A stretch of 56,806 nt of DNA from Acidobacteriota bacterium (GTDB taxonomy: Bacteria > Acidobacteriota > Terriglobia > Acidiferrales > UBA7541), in the NCBI GenBank assembly GCA_013289835.1, contig JABCZG010000030.1, positions 1-56,806 on the forward strand. The letters run 5' to 3'. The notes under the pieces are model-generated. The model saw only the letters and a list, made by a program, of their open reading frames with translations. It was not told the DNA's origin and did not search any database. Position 1 is the first letter of the stretch. Each line of letters starts with the position of its first letter. Shown one piece after another: positions 33,955-43,696 of the stretch. A program made the translations under genes and the position numbers.

Positions 33955-36021
33955 CTACGGCAGGTAGTAGCGGAAAGAAGTGAAGACCATGTTGTCGTCG
34001 GCCTTCGGCGAGATGGCGGCCCCACCAGCGGCCACACCACCCGTGCCCGACCAGCCAACCTTGGCCAGGTAGGAATATTGCATGCCCACTTGGAAGCGGC
34101 CCTTTGGACCCTGGTAGAACTTGTACCAGAAGCCCAGAGTGCCTTCCTGGATGAGGCGGATGTCGCCGGCGCAGTTGGACCCGGACGACGTGTTGAAGTC
34201 ATTGAGAGGCACGCCTTCCGTGGCGCAGCCTGTATTGGTGGCGGCAAAGTTGCCGTAACCACCGATTTGGTTCGTTTTGATGGTGGTCGTGGTGGTGGCC
34301 GGAATGGTTGTGCCTCCCGCTTGTGGAATCGCCGGCGTCTTGACGACAGTGATTACGTTGTAACCCTGATAGCCGGCGCGCCAGGCGTACTCTGCGCCAT
34401 AGTAGCCGTAGATATCGAGCTTGGGAGTGGGGTGCAACTCGATCCTTCCCAAGCCGTGAGCCGTGCGGATCAGGGAGAGAGAGCCATCGGGACGAGCGGT
34501 GGCGTCCGCCAGCTGCGCGGAGCCATACCGGCCGATACCGTCGCCGGCAACGGCCTTGGCGCCGAAGTCTACCTTCTTGTTGAAAACAGACCAGAGAGCG
34601 CTGGCGCCAACGCCGCCACCGGTGGTGCTGGTGTTTGTAGCGCCGAAGCTGCTGACGACCGATGATGGGGTCCCGTTTACGAGGCAGGTAACTGGGGCGC
34701 TGGTCCCGGGAACGGTATCGCCTGCTTGCGTGCCGACCACGCCGCAGGGATAAACGCGATCGCGGAAGAAGCTGACGATCCCGAACAGTTCGTAGTGACC
34801 GAAACCCGGGTCGGCAGCAGCCTTGAAGATCAAGTCCGGAGCCTTATTGACGGTATAGCCCGTCGAGTCGAAGGCGTTGTAGAGGCCGGCGCTAAGACCA
34901 GGAGCGTTGAGAAAAAAGTTCCCGGTCGTGCCGGTGGTGGTGCCCGCAGTGATGATGGTGGCAGGTGCGGCGGCGTCATTGATAGTGGTAACAGAGGAGA
35001 AGCCGCGGCCGCCGATGGTGGCCTGTGGGCCTTCCACGGAGAAGCCCAGCGCGAATTTGCCGCCGAAGTCTTTCACCACGCGGAAACCATACTGGCGAGC
35101 CCAGGTGAAGCCCACCACGTACTGCGGGTCAATCATCATAGGCAGGTCTTCCTGGCGATTGATAAGACCCTTCTTGGTTTCCGTTGCCAAGCTCCACATC
35201 TGGCCGCCGGTGATGGTCGCGCCGTTTTCGAAGGCGGCCTGCGCGAACAATTGCCGCATACGGAAAACGTAGCTGTTGGTCTGCCGATTGTTGGAAGTGG
35301 TGCCTGCACCCAGGAAGTCGCCTTCGACGTAACCAGCCAGATTGGCCGAGCCTACTTTGCCCTGTGCGAGCATGGTGAGGCGGGTCTGGCGAGCAGTGAA
35401 GTTATTTTCGCTAACGTGCGCGAGATCGGCCGCGTTGAAGGGAATACCCGAGAATTGGGTATTAATATCGGCGCTTTCTGCGCGGGTGCGATATACCGTT
35501 TCTGCCGCGAGGAAGCCACCCGGTGTAATCGTAATTCCCTTGTAGCGGATGGCGGTCGGACCTTCGTCCGAGGATTTCTGGGCGTCGGCCTGTTCGGTGG
35601 CCACGGTAGTCTTGAGGACTTCGTTGCTGGCCTTCAAATCGCTAACGGTGGAATTGAGCGTGGCCGTGGTGGACTTCACTTCAGCCGTGGAATTCACTGC
35701 TTCCGTCGCCTTGGTGCTGGCTTCGGCCGCACGCGCATTTGCTGCTGCTGCGGCTTCGCGCGCTTCGTCGATCTGACGATCGCGCTTGGCCAGCTCTTCC
35801 TTCAGCATCTGAAGTTGCTCCTGCTGCGACTGAAGCGCTTGGCGGAGCTCCTCAAGTTGGGCCGCGACAGCTGCATCAGTTTTGTCAGCCTTCTTGGCCG
35901 GTTTGGGCTTCGCCGGCGGAGCTGCCTTGGCAGGCTGCGCATCGGCCTCTTTAGGTGTATCGGCAAGTGCAGTTCCGTAAACGAGGAACATCGATAGTGT
36001 GAGTGCAGCTAGTTTTTTCAT
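33955..36021 (-). CDS. Outer-membrane porin with N-terminal coiled coil
   Basis: A 688-residue exported protein. GAGAGGAA precedes the ATG at 36021. After the signal peptide (LTLSMFLVYGTALA) come a Lys/Pro/Ala-rich stretch, a coiled coil (about residues 50-150, LEELRQALQSQQEQLQMLKE and following heptads), and a long beta-rich barrel that ends FTSFRYYLP with a C-terminal aromatic-like pattern. The organisation recalls phosphate-selective porin O/P-type proteins, and its place behind a Pho-box-like element next to pst supports phosphate-linked expression; selectivity is not shown. Confidence 0.75.
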   Translation of the reverse strand: MKKLAALTLSMFLVYGTALADTPKEADAQPAKAAPPAKPKPAKKADKTDAAVAAQLEELRQALQSQQEQLQMLKEELAKRDRQIDEAREAAAAANARAAEASTKATEAVNSTAEVKSTTATLNSTVSDLKASNEVLKTTVATEQADAQKSSDEGPTAIRYKGITITPGGFLAAETVYRTRAESADINTQFSGIPFNAADLAHVSENNFTARQTRLTMLAQGKVGSANLAGYVEGDFLGAGTTSNNRQTNSYVFRMRQLFAQAAFENGATITGGQMWSLATETKKGLINRQEDLPMMIDPQYVVGFTWARQYGFRVVKDFGGKFALGFSVEGPQATIGGRGFSSVTTINDAAAPATIITAGTTTGTTGNFFLNAPGLSAGLYNAFDSTGYTVNKAPDLIFKAAADPGFGHYELFGIVSFFRDRVYPCGVVGTQAGDTVPGTSAPVTCLVNGTPSSVVSSFGATNTSTTGGGVGASALWSVFNKKVDFGAKAVAGDGIGRYGSAQLADATARPDGSLSLIRTAHGLGRIELHPTPKLDIYGYYGAEYAWRAGYQGYNVITVVKTPAIPQAGGTTIPATTTTTIKTNQIGGYGNFAATNTGCATEGVPLNDFNTSSGSNCAGDIRLIQEGTLGFWYKFYQGPKGRFQVGMQYSYLAKVGWSGTGGVAAGGAAISPKADDNMVFTSFRYYLP

Positions 36022-36131
36022 TTCCTCTCTCTTTGGAGCAAAATTCGACCTGCTACTTAAAATACCGAAAAAAATGCGTACCACCCCGCGCCAGAAGGTA
36101 AAGGCCCTGTCTTACAGTTACGTCAACCGAA

Positions 36132-36149
36132 TGTGAATATCCTGTAACA
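36132..36149 (+). promoter_or_regulatory. Pho-box-like repeat upstream of the porin gene
   Basis: Plus strand TGTGAAT-ATCC-TGTAACA, 11-bp period, 111-128 bases upstream of the porin start. The orientation is opposite to the porin gene and no plus-strand gene follows, so function is less sure than for the pstS box. Confidence 0.45.
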
Positions 36150-36348
36150 ATGGCAAGGAATTCACGGGAAACCATTGACGTATCAGAGGTTGCGGATTTC
36201 TCGATGGTTCAACAGCGACTGGCAAAGGTCGAGAGAAACCGAAATAACGGCGTCCGGCGAACACCTCTTCCATTGACAGACCCAAGGAAAAACCGAGTCA
36301 TCTGCAAACTCCGCAGGGCGGCTTCCCCACTGCACCGCGAGGATGGAC

Positions 36349-37707
36349 CTATTTCGGTGCGGAGATGGTATAGGCGAGGACGATTTCGGTCAAGCGATAT
36401 TGGTATTTGGCATCGGTGTCGGCGATGTCCGCCTCGGTTTTCTGAAGTTCGGCCTGACTGAACTCGACGATGGAGCCGAGTCCGAGGTTGTATCGAGCCT
36501 GCGCGAGGTTCAGGGACAGGCTGGCTTCGTCGCGCAACTGCTGGGTAACCGAAAGGCGTTCGTACGCGCGGTTGGTGTCCTGCCAGGAGTTTCGAACATC
36601 GCGGGCGATGTTGTTGCGAAGGTCCGCCAGTTTTTGGCGATTCACTTCGGTTTCCAGGTCCGCAGCCTTGGCGCGTGCGTTATAGAGGAAGCCGTTGAAG
36701 ACCGGGATGTTGATATTCACGCCTACAGCGCCGTACCAGTTGGAGATGTGATTGTCGCGAACCGGAGCTTCACCGACGACGCCGAGAGCGCTGACCGTGG
36801 GACGCCAAAGATCATGCTCGGCGCTGCCGAACTTTTGCGCGGCTTGGACCTGGTCCTGAAGCGCGAGGACTTCCGGGCGCTGCTGCAAAGCTTGCTGGAT
36901 TAATGGCAGAACGTCCAGCGTGGGAGGCGCGATGGCAACCGATTCCTCGACCAGTTGGAAATTCTGTTCGTCGGGAAAACCGAGGATGGCAGAAAGTCCA
37001 GCGAGGGAGGTCTGATAATTGTTCTGCGCTTCCAACAGAAGAAGCTTTCCCCGGGCGAGATCGACGCGCGCAAAACTCAGATCCAAATCCGACTTGAGCT
37101 TGGCATCCGTGAGCGCCTTGATCTTGTCCACGAATAGCTGGCGAGCTTCGACGGTTTGCTGCGCGACGACCACCAGGGCCTTGGTTTCCAGCACGTTGTA
37201 AAAGGCCTGGTCAACGGCCAGAGTAATGTCGGCAGTCGTGGCCGCGGCATTTTGATCTTCCGCTTTGGCCTGATACTCCGAACTCGATAGAAGACTCGTG
37301 GAACGGCCGAAATCAGTGACTAACTGGCTGACGCTCACTCCCGCCGCGGCGCGCGGGTATAGGATCGAATTGTTTAGAAATCCTGCGCTCATGCGGCTGC
37401 CCGGATTGGAGTCCACTGCGGTTACGCTGAGAGCGGCAGTTGGCAACAACGCCGAGCGCGCTTCGCGTACGTACTGACGCGCCACCAAGGCGCGTAACTT
37501 CCCAATGGTGATTTGCGGGTTGTTTTTTAGGGCGAGGGCTTCCGTTTGCCGGAGGGTCAGGGAAATCGGATTGCCCTGCGGCGAATCCGAAGAAGGCGCG
37601 AATGGACGAGTGGCCGGTGTTTGAGCGGACTGCGGCTGGGCGCGAACCGCCAGAGCCAGAGGGCAGCATGCCAAAAGAATGGAAGCTCTCAGCAATCCGT
37701 GGCTCAT
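36349..37707 (-). CDS. TolC-like outer-membrane efflux protein
   Basis: A 452-residue exported protein with a signal peptide (LLACCPLALAVRAQ). Two repeats of long amphipathic helices and TLRQTEALALKNNPQI and LNLAQARYNLGLGSIVEFSQ are typical of the OEP/TolC family. It completes the RND efflux operon and overlaps the pump gene by four bases (ATGA). Confidence 0.9.
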   Translation of the reverse strand: MSHGLLRASILLACCPLALAVRAQPQSAQTPATRPFAPSSDSPQGNPISLTLRQTEALALKNNPQITIGKLRALVARQYVREARSALLPTAALSVTAVDSNPGSRMSAGFLNNSILYPRAAAGVSVSQLVTDFGRSTSLLSSSEYQAKAEDQNAAATTADITLAVDQAFYNVLETKALVVVAQQTVEARQLFVDKIKALTDAKLKSDLDLSFARVDLARGKLLLLEAQNNYQTSLAGLSAILGFPDEQNFQLVEESVAIAPPTLDVLPLIQQALQQRPEVLALQDQVQAAQKFGSAEHDLWRPTVSALGVVGEAPVRDNHISNWYGAVGVNINIPVFNGFLYNARAKAADLETEVNRQKLADLRNNIARDVRNSWQDTNRAYERLSVTQQLRDEASLSLNLAQARYNLGLGSIVEFSQAELQKTEADIADTDAKYQYRLTEIVLAYTISAPK

Positions 37708-40700
37708 GGCTTTGCCTCCTCGGCAAGCATCTCTTTGGGGCCGTGAACGATGAGGTACACGGCGGGCACCAGGAAAACGGTGACGACGACCGAAATTGCC
37801 AGCCCTCCAATGACCGCGCGCGCCAGCGGTGCATATTGTTCGCTTCCGGCCTCAATACCGAAGGCCATGGGCAAGAGCCCCAGGAGCGTTGCGAGCGAGG
37901 TCATCAGAATCGGGCGCAAGCGCACTTTGCACGCTTCGACGACCGCGGCGCGCAGCGTCATGCCGCGCTCGTGCAGGATGCCGGAGAACTCCACGATCAG
38001 AATGCTGTTCGAAACCACGATGCCCGTCATCATGATGACTCCCATGAGGGACATGATATTGAGCGTCGTATGCGTCACGAAGAGAGTGAGAACGACTCCC
38101 GCCAAGCCCGGAGGAATGGCCGCAAGGATGATGAGGGGGTTCACGAAAGAACGGAACTGGGCCATCAAGATCAGATAAACGAGGACGATGGAAAGGATCA
38201 GGCCGATCCCAAAACGCTTGAACGATTCATTCATCCCGACCACCGCTCCCCGCACGGTGACGCGGACATTTTTCCCGGTCTTAATCCCATCCACGAGCGT
38301 ATTGACTTCCTTGCTGACTGCGCCAAGGTCCTCGGTCGTGGGCATCACGTACACGTCGATGACGCGGCGAATCTGATAGTGATCGACTTCGGTTGGCGTG
38401 CTGATCGGCTCGATCCTGGCAACCGATTGAAGCGGCGTGGACATCTTGGAATTGTCCGCGCGCAGCGGAATGTTCTTGAAATCGGACATGGTCATCGAGC
38501 CGATTTTCTGATTGAAGTACTGCACGGTCACCATGTAGTTGTTGCCCGTCTTGGGATCGACCCAATAACTCGGGGCGATCATCCCGTCGGAAGTGAGCGC
38601 GGTGATGACGTTGTTCACTACGCTCTGCGGCGTCAGTCCCAGTTGACTGGTTTGTTCTCGATCAATGTTCAGCTCCAGGCCCGGATAATCGATGTCCTGC
38701 GGAATCAGGACGTCATTCACGTTCTTGGAATGCTTGAGCTCCGATGCGATGTTGCGCGCAATGCCGTACGCCTCGTTCATGTCGTTGTCGCTGATTTGAA
38801 TGTCCAGCGGAGCGGGTAGCCCTTGATTCACGACCGAATCCACCAGTCCACCGGCCTGAAAGTAGACGCTTAGCTCCGGCAGGTCCGTGGCGAGCTTCCG
38901 GCGGACACGGTCCATGTATTCGTAACTCCCAACCCTGTGCCCCTCATGCAGGCTCACCAGCACGAACGCTGTATGCATGGCGGAGTTGCTGGTATAGATG
39001 GCGGAAAGGTCGGGTGTAGTTCCGATATTCGAGACAATCATGTCTAGATCGTCGCGCGATACGATCTGGCGTATGTCGTCCTCGACCTTGGCGACGTAGT
39101 TGTCCGTGAGCTCCAGGCGGGTCCCGGTAGGGGCTTTGACGTTGATGACGAATTCGCCCGGATCCGTCCGCGGAAAATATGCCGTGCCAACAAAGGGAAA
39201 CAGGACAGCCACCACAAACAGAATAGCGCCCGCGATGATCGCCACGGTGCGCTTGGGACGATCGAGCGCCTTCTCCACCACTTTGTCGTAGTAGAGCAAG
39301 AGCTTCAGGAAGGAAGCGTTGAATCGTTGCACGATGCGGGCAAGAAAGGATTTTTTGCTGCTTTCCCCGTGCACCTCATTGTGCTGAATGCGGATGAAGG
39401 TGGCGCAATAAAGCGGCACAACGGTCATGGCGAAAATGTAGGAAGCAAAAATGGAGAGAACCACGCCCAGGGCGAGATCGATGAATAGATAGCGGCTGAC
39501 TCCGTAGAATAAGGTAACCGGAAAAAACACGATGGAAGTGGTGGAAGTTGCTGCCAGCACCGCTAAGGCGACTTCCATGCCGCCCTTTTCGGCGGCCTCC
39601 CGCGGAGTGGCCCCGCTCTCCATGAAGCGGAAGACGTTTTCAAGGACCACCACGGAGTCGTCAATGAGCCTCGAAAAGGCCAGCGCCAGGCCGCCGAGGA
39701 GCATGGTGTTGATGGAGCCGCCCATGCCGTTCATGATCAGAAAGCACGCCAGGGCAGAAAGCGGAATAGAGAGGAGGACCGCGAAGGTGGCTCGTGGACT
39801 TCCCAAGAAGAGCAGAATCATCAAACCTGTGAGGAGCAGCCCGATACCGCCCTCTTTAAGCAAATTCTTGATGGCCAGCTTGACGAAATTGGACTGATCG
39901 AAAACAACCGCCGTCTTAAGCACGTCGGGGATGTCCACTAGGTGTTTCGTGGCTTCCTTGATGCCCTCGACGATGGAGATGGTGTTGCTGTTTCCGCCTT
40001 GCTTCAGGATGGGAATATAAACGGAGTGTTGGCCGTCAATCCGCACGATGTTGGTTTGAATAGCACCCGCATCTTCGGCTTTGCCGATATCGCCCACCAG
40101 GACGGATCCGAGACCAACGGTTTTAAGAGGAAAGCGGTTGATCTCGTCGACAGCTGCAACCTGCGTGTTGGCATAGATGTTGTAGTCCCTGTCGCCGATG
40201 CGTACGTCTCCGGCAGGGAGGATCAGGTTTGACTCGTTGATGGCGCGAACCACGTCCATCAGGCTAAGTTGATGAGCTTCTAGTTTGACGGGGTCGACGT
40301 AGACCTGAATTTGACGATATGTGCCTCCGAAGGGCTGAGGCACGGAGGCGCCTTGCACGTTGGCAATCTGATTGCGCACTTGGAACTGGGCCAGATCTTT
40401 CAAACGCGTTTCATTGAGCCCCTGCCCCTTTAAGGTGACCAGGCACACCGGTAAGCTGGAAGCGTCAAACTTCAACACCACCGGCGGCAAAGTGCCGGGC
40501 GGAAGACGCCGCAGGTCGGCCATCGCCAGATTCGCGATATTGCTCAGCGCCGCGTTCGAATCGGTGCCGGGTTTGAAGTAGATTTTGATGAGGCTGACGC
40601 CGGTCAGAGAGCGGGACTCGATGTGGTCGATATTGCTGCCCAGGGTAAAAAAACGTTCAAACGTATTGGTGATGTCCGCTTCGATCTGCTGCGGAGGCAT

Positions 40701-40853
40701 TCCGGAGTAAAACGTGGCCACAACTACTACGGGAATGTTGATTTGCGGAAAGAGGTCCACCGGCATGCGCATAACCGTCGTTACGCCCACGACGGCGACG
40801 ACCAGGCATAACATGATGATGAAATAGGGATAAGCAAGCGCAAACTTGGGCAT
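37704..40853 (-). CDS. RND-family efflux pump inner-membrane transporter
   Basis: A 1049-residue pump with twelve predicted helices in two halves and two large periplasmic loops. D398-D399 in SRLIDDSVVVLENVFR form the proton-relay pair. NTFERFFTLGSNIDHIESRS and GTAYFPRTDPGEF are typical of the AcrB/MdtB-type branch. It exports drugs or other toxic compounds across the envelope; substrate unknown. Starts at a TAATG overlap with the adaptor gene. Confidence 0.93.
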   Translation of the reverse strand: MPKFALAYPYFIIMLCLVVAVVGVTTVMRMPVDLFPQINIPVVVVATFYSGMPPQQIEADITNTFERFFTLGSNIDHIESRSLTGVSLIKIYFKPGTDSNAALSNIANLAMADLRRLPPGTLPPVVLKFDASSLPVCLVTLKGQGLNETRLKDLAQFQVRNQIANVQGASVPQPFGGTYRQIQVYVDPVKLEAHQLSLMDVVRAINESNLILPAGDVRIGDRDYNIYANTQVAAVDEINRFPLKTVGLGSVLVGDIGKAEDAGAIQTNIVRIDGQHSVYIPILKQGGNSNTISIVEGIKEATKHLVDIPDVLKTAVVFDQSNFVKLAIKNLLKEGGIGLLLTGLMILLFLGSPRATFAVLLSIPLSALACFLIMNGMGGSINTMLLGGLALAFSRLIDDSVVVLENVFRFMESGATPREAAEKGGMEVALAVLAATSTTSIVFFPVTLFYGVSRYLFIDLALGVVLSIFASYIFAMTVVPLYCATFIRIQHNEVHGESSKKSFLARIVQRFNASFLKLLLYYDKVVEKALDRPKRTVAIIAGAILFVVAVLFPFVGTAYFPRTDPGEFVINVKAPTGTRLELTDNYVAKVEDDIRQIVSRDDLDMIVSNIGTTPDLSAIYTSNSAMHTAFVLVSLHEGHRVGSYEYMDRVRRKLATDLPELSVYFQAGGLVDSVVNQGLPAPLDIQISDNDMNEAYGIARNIASELKHSKNVNDVLIPQDIDYPGLELNIDREQTSQLGLTPQSVVNNVITALTSDGMIAPSYWVDPKTGNNYMVTVQYFNQKIGSMTMSDFKNIPLRADNSKMSTPLQSVARIEPISTPTEVDHYQIRRVIDVYVMPTTEDLGAVSKEVNTLVDGIKTGKNVRVTVRGAVVGMNESFKRFGIGLILSIVLVYLILMAQFRSFVNPLIILAAIPPGLAGVVLTLFVTHTTLNIMSLMGVIMMTGIVVSNSILIVEFSGILHERGMTLRAAVVEACKVRLRPILMTSLATLLGLLPMAFGIEAGSEQYAPLARAVIGGLAISVVVTVFLVPAVYLIVHGPKEMLAEEAKP

Positions 40854-42091
40854 TAGCGCGTTCCCGCCTGACTCGCGGACCCAGCCTCAACCACTTTCGG
40901 TGAGACTTTTTGTCCGGGCGTAAACTCGCCGAGATTGCCGTCGATGACACGCTCGCCTTCGCTCAGCCCCGATAAAATCTCGACATGCGTGGCGCCTTCC
41001 TGGCCCAGCTTGACGGGACGAGCGGCGATGACATTCTGCGAGTCCAGAACGAGCACGCTAGTCTCATCGCCAACGCGATTGACCGCCTCAATCGGAATCG
41101 TGAGCACATTCTGTTTCTTGTCGTGAACAAAATAAGTCTCGCAGAACATGCCCGGCATCATCCGGCCGCCGGAATTTTGAAAATCCACCTCCGTCTCCAT
41201 GGTGCGGGTCTGTTGGTCCAGGGAATCCGCAAACCGCGATACTTTGCCCTCGTAATCCTCATTCAGAGATTGCACATGCGCTTTTATCGAGCCACCGACG
41301 TGGATGTGTGGAGCTACGGACTCTGGAATCTGCAGGACCAACCGTAGTACGGAAATCTGCGCGAGCCGCACCACCGGCGTAGACTGCGTCGTCGACGCAG
41401 TTCCTGCGGCAATAAGAGATCCGGTGTCGGCGTACCGCACGGTGATCACCCCTGCGAAGGGCGCTGTGATGCGCGTATACTCCGAAAGAGCGGCGTACTG
41501 TTTTTGCGTGGCTTGCGCTACCTCGAGCTGCTGCCGGGCCGCGGACAGCGCCGCCACCGCGCTAGAAACCTGAGCTTGGGTCTCCAAATCCTTGGCTTGC
41601 GAGTCATCCACTTCCTGCTGTGCGACGAGTCCTGCTTGCGAGTCAGCGGCCTGCTTAAGCCGTTTGTAAGCCGAATGCGCTGCAGAATGGGTCGACTGCG
41701 CGCGATCCAAGTCGCCCTGCGCCCGGCGAATTTGTTCTTGCGCGGCGCGAGCCGCCGCATCGGCGCCGGCAAGTTGGGCGGCAAGTTCCGGGACTTCGAG
41801 GACTGCCAGCGTTTGTCCTTCTTTGACGTGATCGCCGACGTCCACATAGATCTTGCGAATGTAGCCCGCCACTTTCGCGTGCACATCAATATCCTGAAAC
41901 GGCTTGAAGGCGCCGGAGACCGTGAGCGTGTCACCCAGGTCTTGCCGCCTCACAACAGCCACGGCGGCGGTGGTGAGCACCGGGTGGTTGCGATCATCGG
42001 CTTCGGTGGAGGTGCGCGCAATCCAGCGCCAGACAGCGAAAGAGCCGCCGACAAGAACGAATAGAACAATGAACAGCTTTTTTTTTGTCAT
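40853..42091 (-). CDS. RND efflux periplasmic adaptor (membrane fusion protein)
   Basis: A 412-residue adaptor with a signal anchor (LFIVLFVLVGGSFAVWRWIA), a lipoyl-like hairpin (DIDVHAKVAGYIRKIYVDVG), a coiled-coil alpha-hairpin (about residues 105-200) and beta-barrel domains. It connects the pump to the TolC-like channel. First gene of the three-gene efflux operon, set within the phosphate locus between the porin and the second phoU. Confidence 0.92.
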   Translation of the reverse strand: MTKKKLFIVLFVLVGGSFAVWRWIARTSTEADDRNHPVLTTAAVAVVRRQDLGDTLTVSGAFKPFQDIDVHAKVAGYIRKIYVDVGDHVKEGQTLAVLEVPELAAQLAGADAAARAAQEQIRRAQGDLDRAQSTHSAAHSAYKRLKQAADSQAGLVAQQEVDDSQAKDLETQAQVSSAVAALSAARQQLEVAQATQKQYAALSEYTRITAPFAGVITVRYADTGSLIAAGTASTTQSTPVVRLAQISVLRLVLQIPESVAPHIHVGGSIKAHVQSLNEDYEGKVSRFADSLDQQTRTMETEVDFQNSGGRMMPGMFCETYFVHDKKQNVLTIPIEAVNRVGDETSVLVLDSQNVIAARPVKLGQEGATHVEILSGLSEGERVIDGNLGEFTPGQKVSPKVVEAGSASQAGTR

Positions 42092-42243
42092 GCGTTAATC
42101 CCGGGCTAGGTGTGAAACCGGACCGAGATGGATTGGTCTGGAATCAGACACCCGCAGAATGTTCACGAGGGCCTACAAAACCGAGTGTCGCCGTCTTTAG
42201 ATGCCCACGGCAACGCAAAAAGTTCAACGGGATCGAAACTTGA
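42092..42243. other. Intergenic region upstream of the efflux operon
   Basis: No gene or clear promoter recognised. It should hold the promoter of the efflux operon on the minus strand. Confidence 0.4.
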
Positions 42244-42606
42244 CTAGAGTGTTGGCGGCGGCCGGAACCACAGGCTGGAGCCAAAAAACTGTTGCTGGGG
42301 ACAAAGCACCTGCGCCAGATATTGGAGAGATCGGGCGGAGTCGATCGGAAAATACATGGAGGTTGCCACAGCAGCATTATCGTGGACGGAAAGGCGGTCT
42401 TGCCCATCTGCGAATGAAAAATGTTGCAACTCGGACGCGCCAACCGTTGCGCGGTGACTTGCCGGATGGCCGACGTTCAAGATATTAGCCGAACTCCGCG
42501 AAGCGGCAAACGGATTGTAGAGAAGAAAGAAAACGAGAAGAAAACAGACGCACACGCGCCTATTCGATGCGGAGGCATTGTCGCGGCTGTCAGCAAACAA
42601 ATGCAT
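42244..42606 (-). CDS. Possible small exported protein (120 aa)
   Basis: Preceded by GAGAAGAGAG six bases before ATG. The N-terminus has a charged start then VCVCFLLVFFLLYNPFAAS, a good signal peptide or anchor. The rest (HFSFADGQDRLSVHDNAAVA and following) is not recognised and codon use looks weak. It lies between the second phoU and the efflux adaptor on the same strand. It may be a real unknown protein of the efflux unit or a chance frame. Confidence 0.35.
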   Translation of the reverse strand: MHLFADSRDNASASNRRVCVCFLLVFFLLYNPFAASRSSANILNVGHPASHRATVGASELQHFSFADGQDRLSVHDNAAVATSMYFPIDSARSLQYLAQVLCPQQQFFGSSLWFRPPPTL

Positions 42607-42693
42607 TTTAGACTCTCTTCTCAAGATAGTAGGACTGCGCGCGGGGGTCAAGGGGATGCCTTGGGGGATGATTCCCGATGTTCGAGGGAGGGG

Positions 42694-42726
42694 AAAAGGG
42701 ACCGGAGCCAGGGGTGCACCGGTCCC
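42694..42726 (-). terminator. Intrinsic terminator after the second phoU
   Basis: On the minus strand GGGACCGG, a 13-base loop, CCGGTCCC followed by TTTT (42697-42694). The 8-bp perfect stem and T-run lie 24 bases after the stop of the PhoU gene. Confidence 0.65.
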
Positions 42727-42749
42727 CAAGGTAGGACGTTAGGTGAAGA

Positions 42750-43544
42750 TCAAGCCCGTTCAGTGTGGCAGTCCGGGTTCACATCCGAATGAAGGCTGTG
42801 TGAATTCTCCGTTATGTCCGCATCCCCGGCGGAAGACTCCTCGGTCTCCTCGGGTCGAACTGCAAAACCGCGCCCATGGCGGACATCGAGTCCACGGACC
42901 CAGTAGATGATGTCCTCGGCGATGTTCGTGGCGTGGTCGGCGATGCGCTCCAGGTGGCGCGTGGCCAAAATGAATTGCAGGCCAGGGCTCACGAGCGTGG
43001 GCTCTTGGGTCATGCGCTGGAGAAGCTGTTCGAAGATGCGGTCGCGGTACTGATCCACGACGTCATCGCTTTCGAGAACCAGAGTAGCCATTTCCACGTT
43101 CCGGAAAATCAACGCTCCGAGGCTCTTGGTGACCATGGCCCGCACGGCGGAAGCCATGGGAGCAAGCTCTTCGGGAACCTGCGCACCCTGGATTTCGCGG
43201 AGGGAGACTACTCGCTCCGCCAGATTCACGGCCAGGTCGCCGATGCGTTCGAGATCGTTTGTAATTTTTAGGGCCGCGACGATCAGGCGCATTTCGTCGT
43301 CCGAGAACGAGCCGCGGCGCAGCAGCCGGATGGCGTGCTCGTCAATCACGATTTCCATTTCGTTGATGCGCGGTTCAAGGAGGAACACTTCTCCGGGCAA
43401 TGCCGACGTGCGGGGATTCTCGAGGCTCACAATGGCGTCGAGCGCGCGATTCATGGCTCCTTCGACGGTGCGCGCCATCGAAACGAGGTAGTTCACCAGC
43501 GTGTCGTAGAGCACCACTTCGGTGAGTCCAGCGGCAGTGGCCAT
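42750..43544 (-). CDS. Second PhoU-family protein
   Basis: A 264-residue PhoU with both metal-binding repeats: NDLERIGDLAVNLAERV and HLERIADHATNIAEDIIYWV. It is longer than the pst-linked PhoU by a C-terminal tail that carries GLDVRHGRGFAVRPEETEES and further acidic residues. AAGGAGA precedes the ATG at 43544; an upstream in-frame start adds 12 residues. A Pho-box-like repeat lies 70-87 bases upstream, in the correct orientation. It follows phoR. Confidence 0.9.
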   Translation of the reverse strand: MATAAGLTEVVLYDTLVNYLVSMARTVEGAMNRALDAIVSLENPRTSALPGEVFLLEPRINEMEIVIDEHAIRLLRRGSFSDDEMRLIVAALKITNDLERIGDLAVNLAERVVSLREIQGAQVPEELAPMASAVRAMVTKSLGALIFRNVEMATLVLESDDVVDQYRDRIFEQLLQRMTQEPTLVSPGLQFILATRHLERIADHATNIAEDIIYWVRGLDVRHGRGFAVRPEETEESSAGDADITENSHSLHSDVNPDCHTERA

Positions 43545-43613
43545 TGGTTCTCCTTCCGAGCCGAGGGCGAGAGGTCGCACTTCTGCTCGTAAGCCAAAGC
43601 ATGCATTACAGAT

Positions 43614-43631
43614 CGTTACAGCTTGTTCACA
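43614..43631 (-). promoter_or_regulatory. Pho box upstream of the second phoU
   Basis: Minus strand TGTGAAC-AAGC-TGTAACG with the 11-bp period; a further TGTAAT follows ten bases on, giving three half-sites. It lies in the gap between phoR and phoU2 and points toward phoU2, so phoU2 may have a phosphate-controlled promoter separate from phoBR. Confidence 0.6.
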
Positions 43632-43696
43632 AAAGTGTGAAAATGCTGGTAAAGAAGTGACTTAGCAGACCGAATGTTTCGAGCCTACGCGCGCGG

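Noticed and set aside
36150..36461. Plus-strand frame behind the reversed Pho box
   Set aside because: It has no ribosome binding site and runs into the antisense of the TolC-like gene, so it gives no reason for the orientation of the box.
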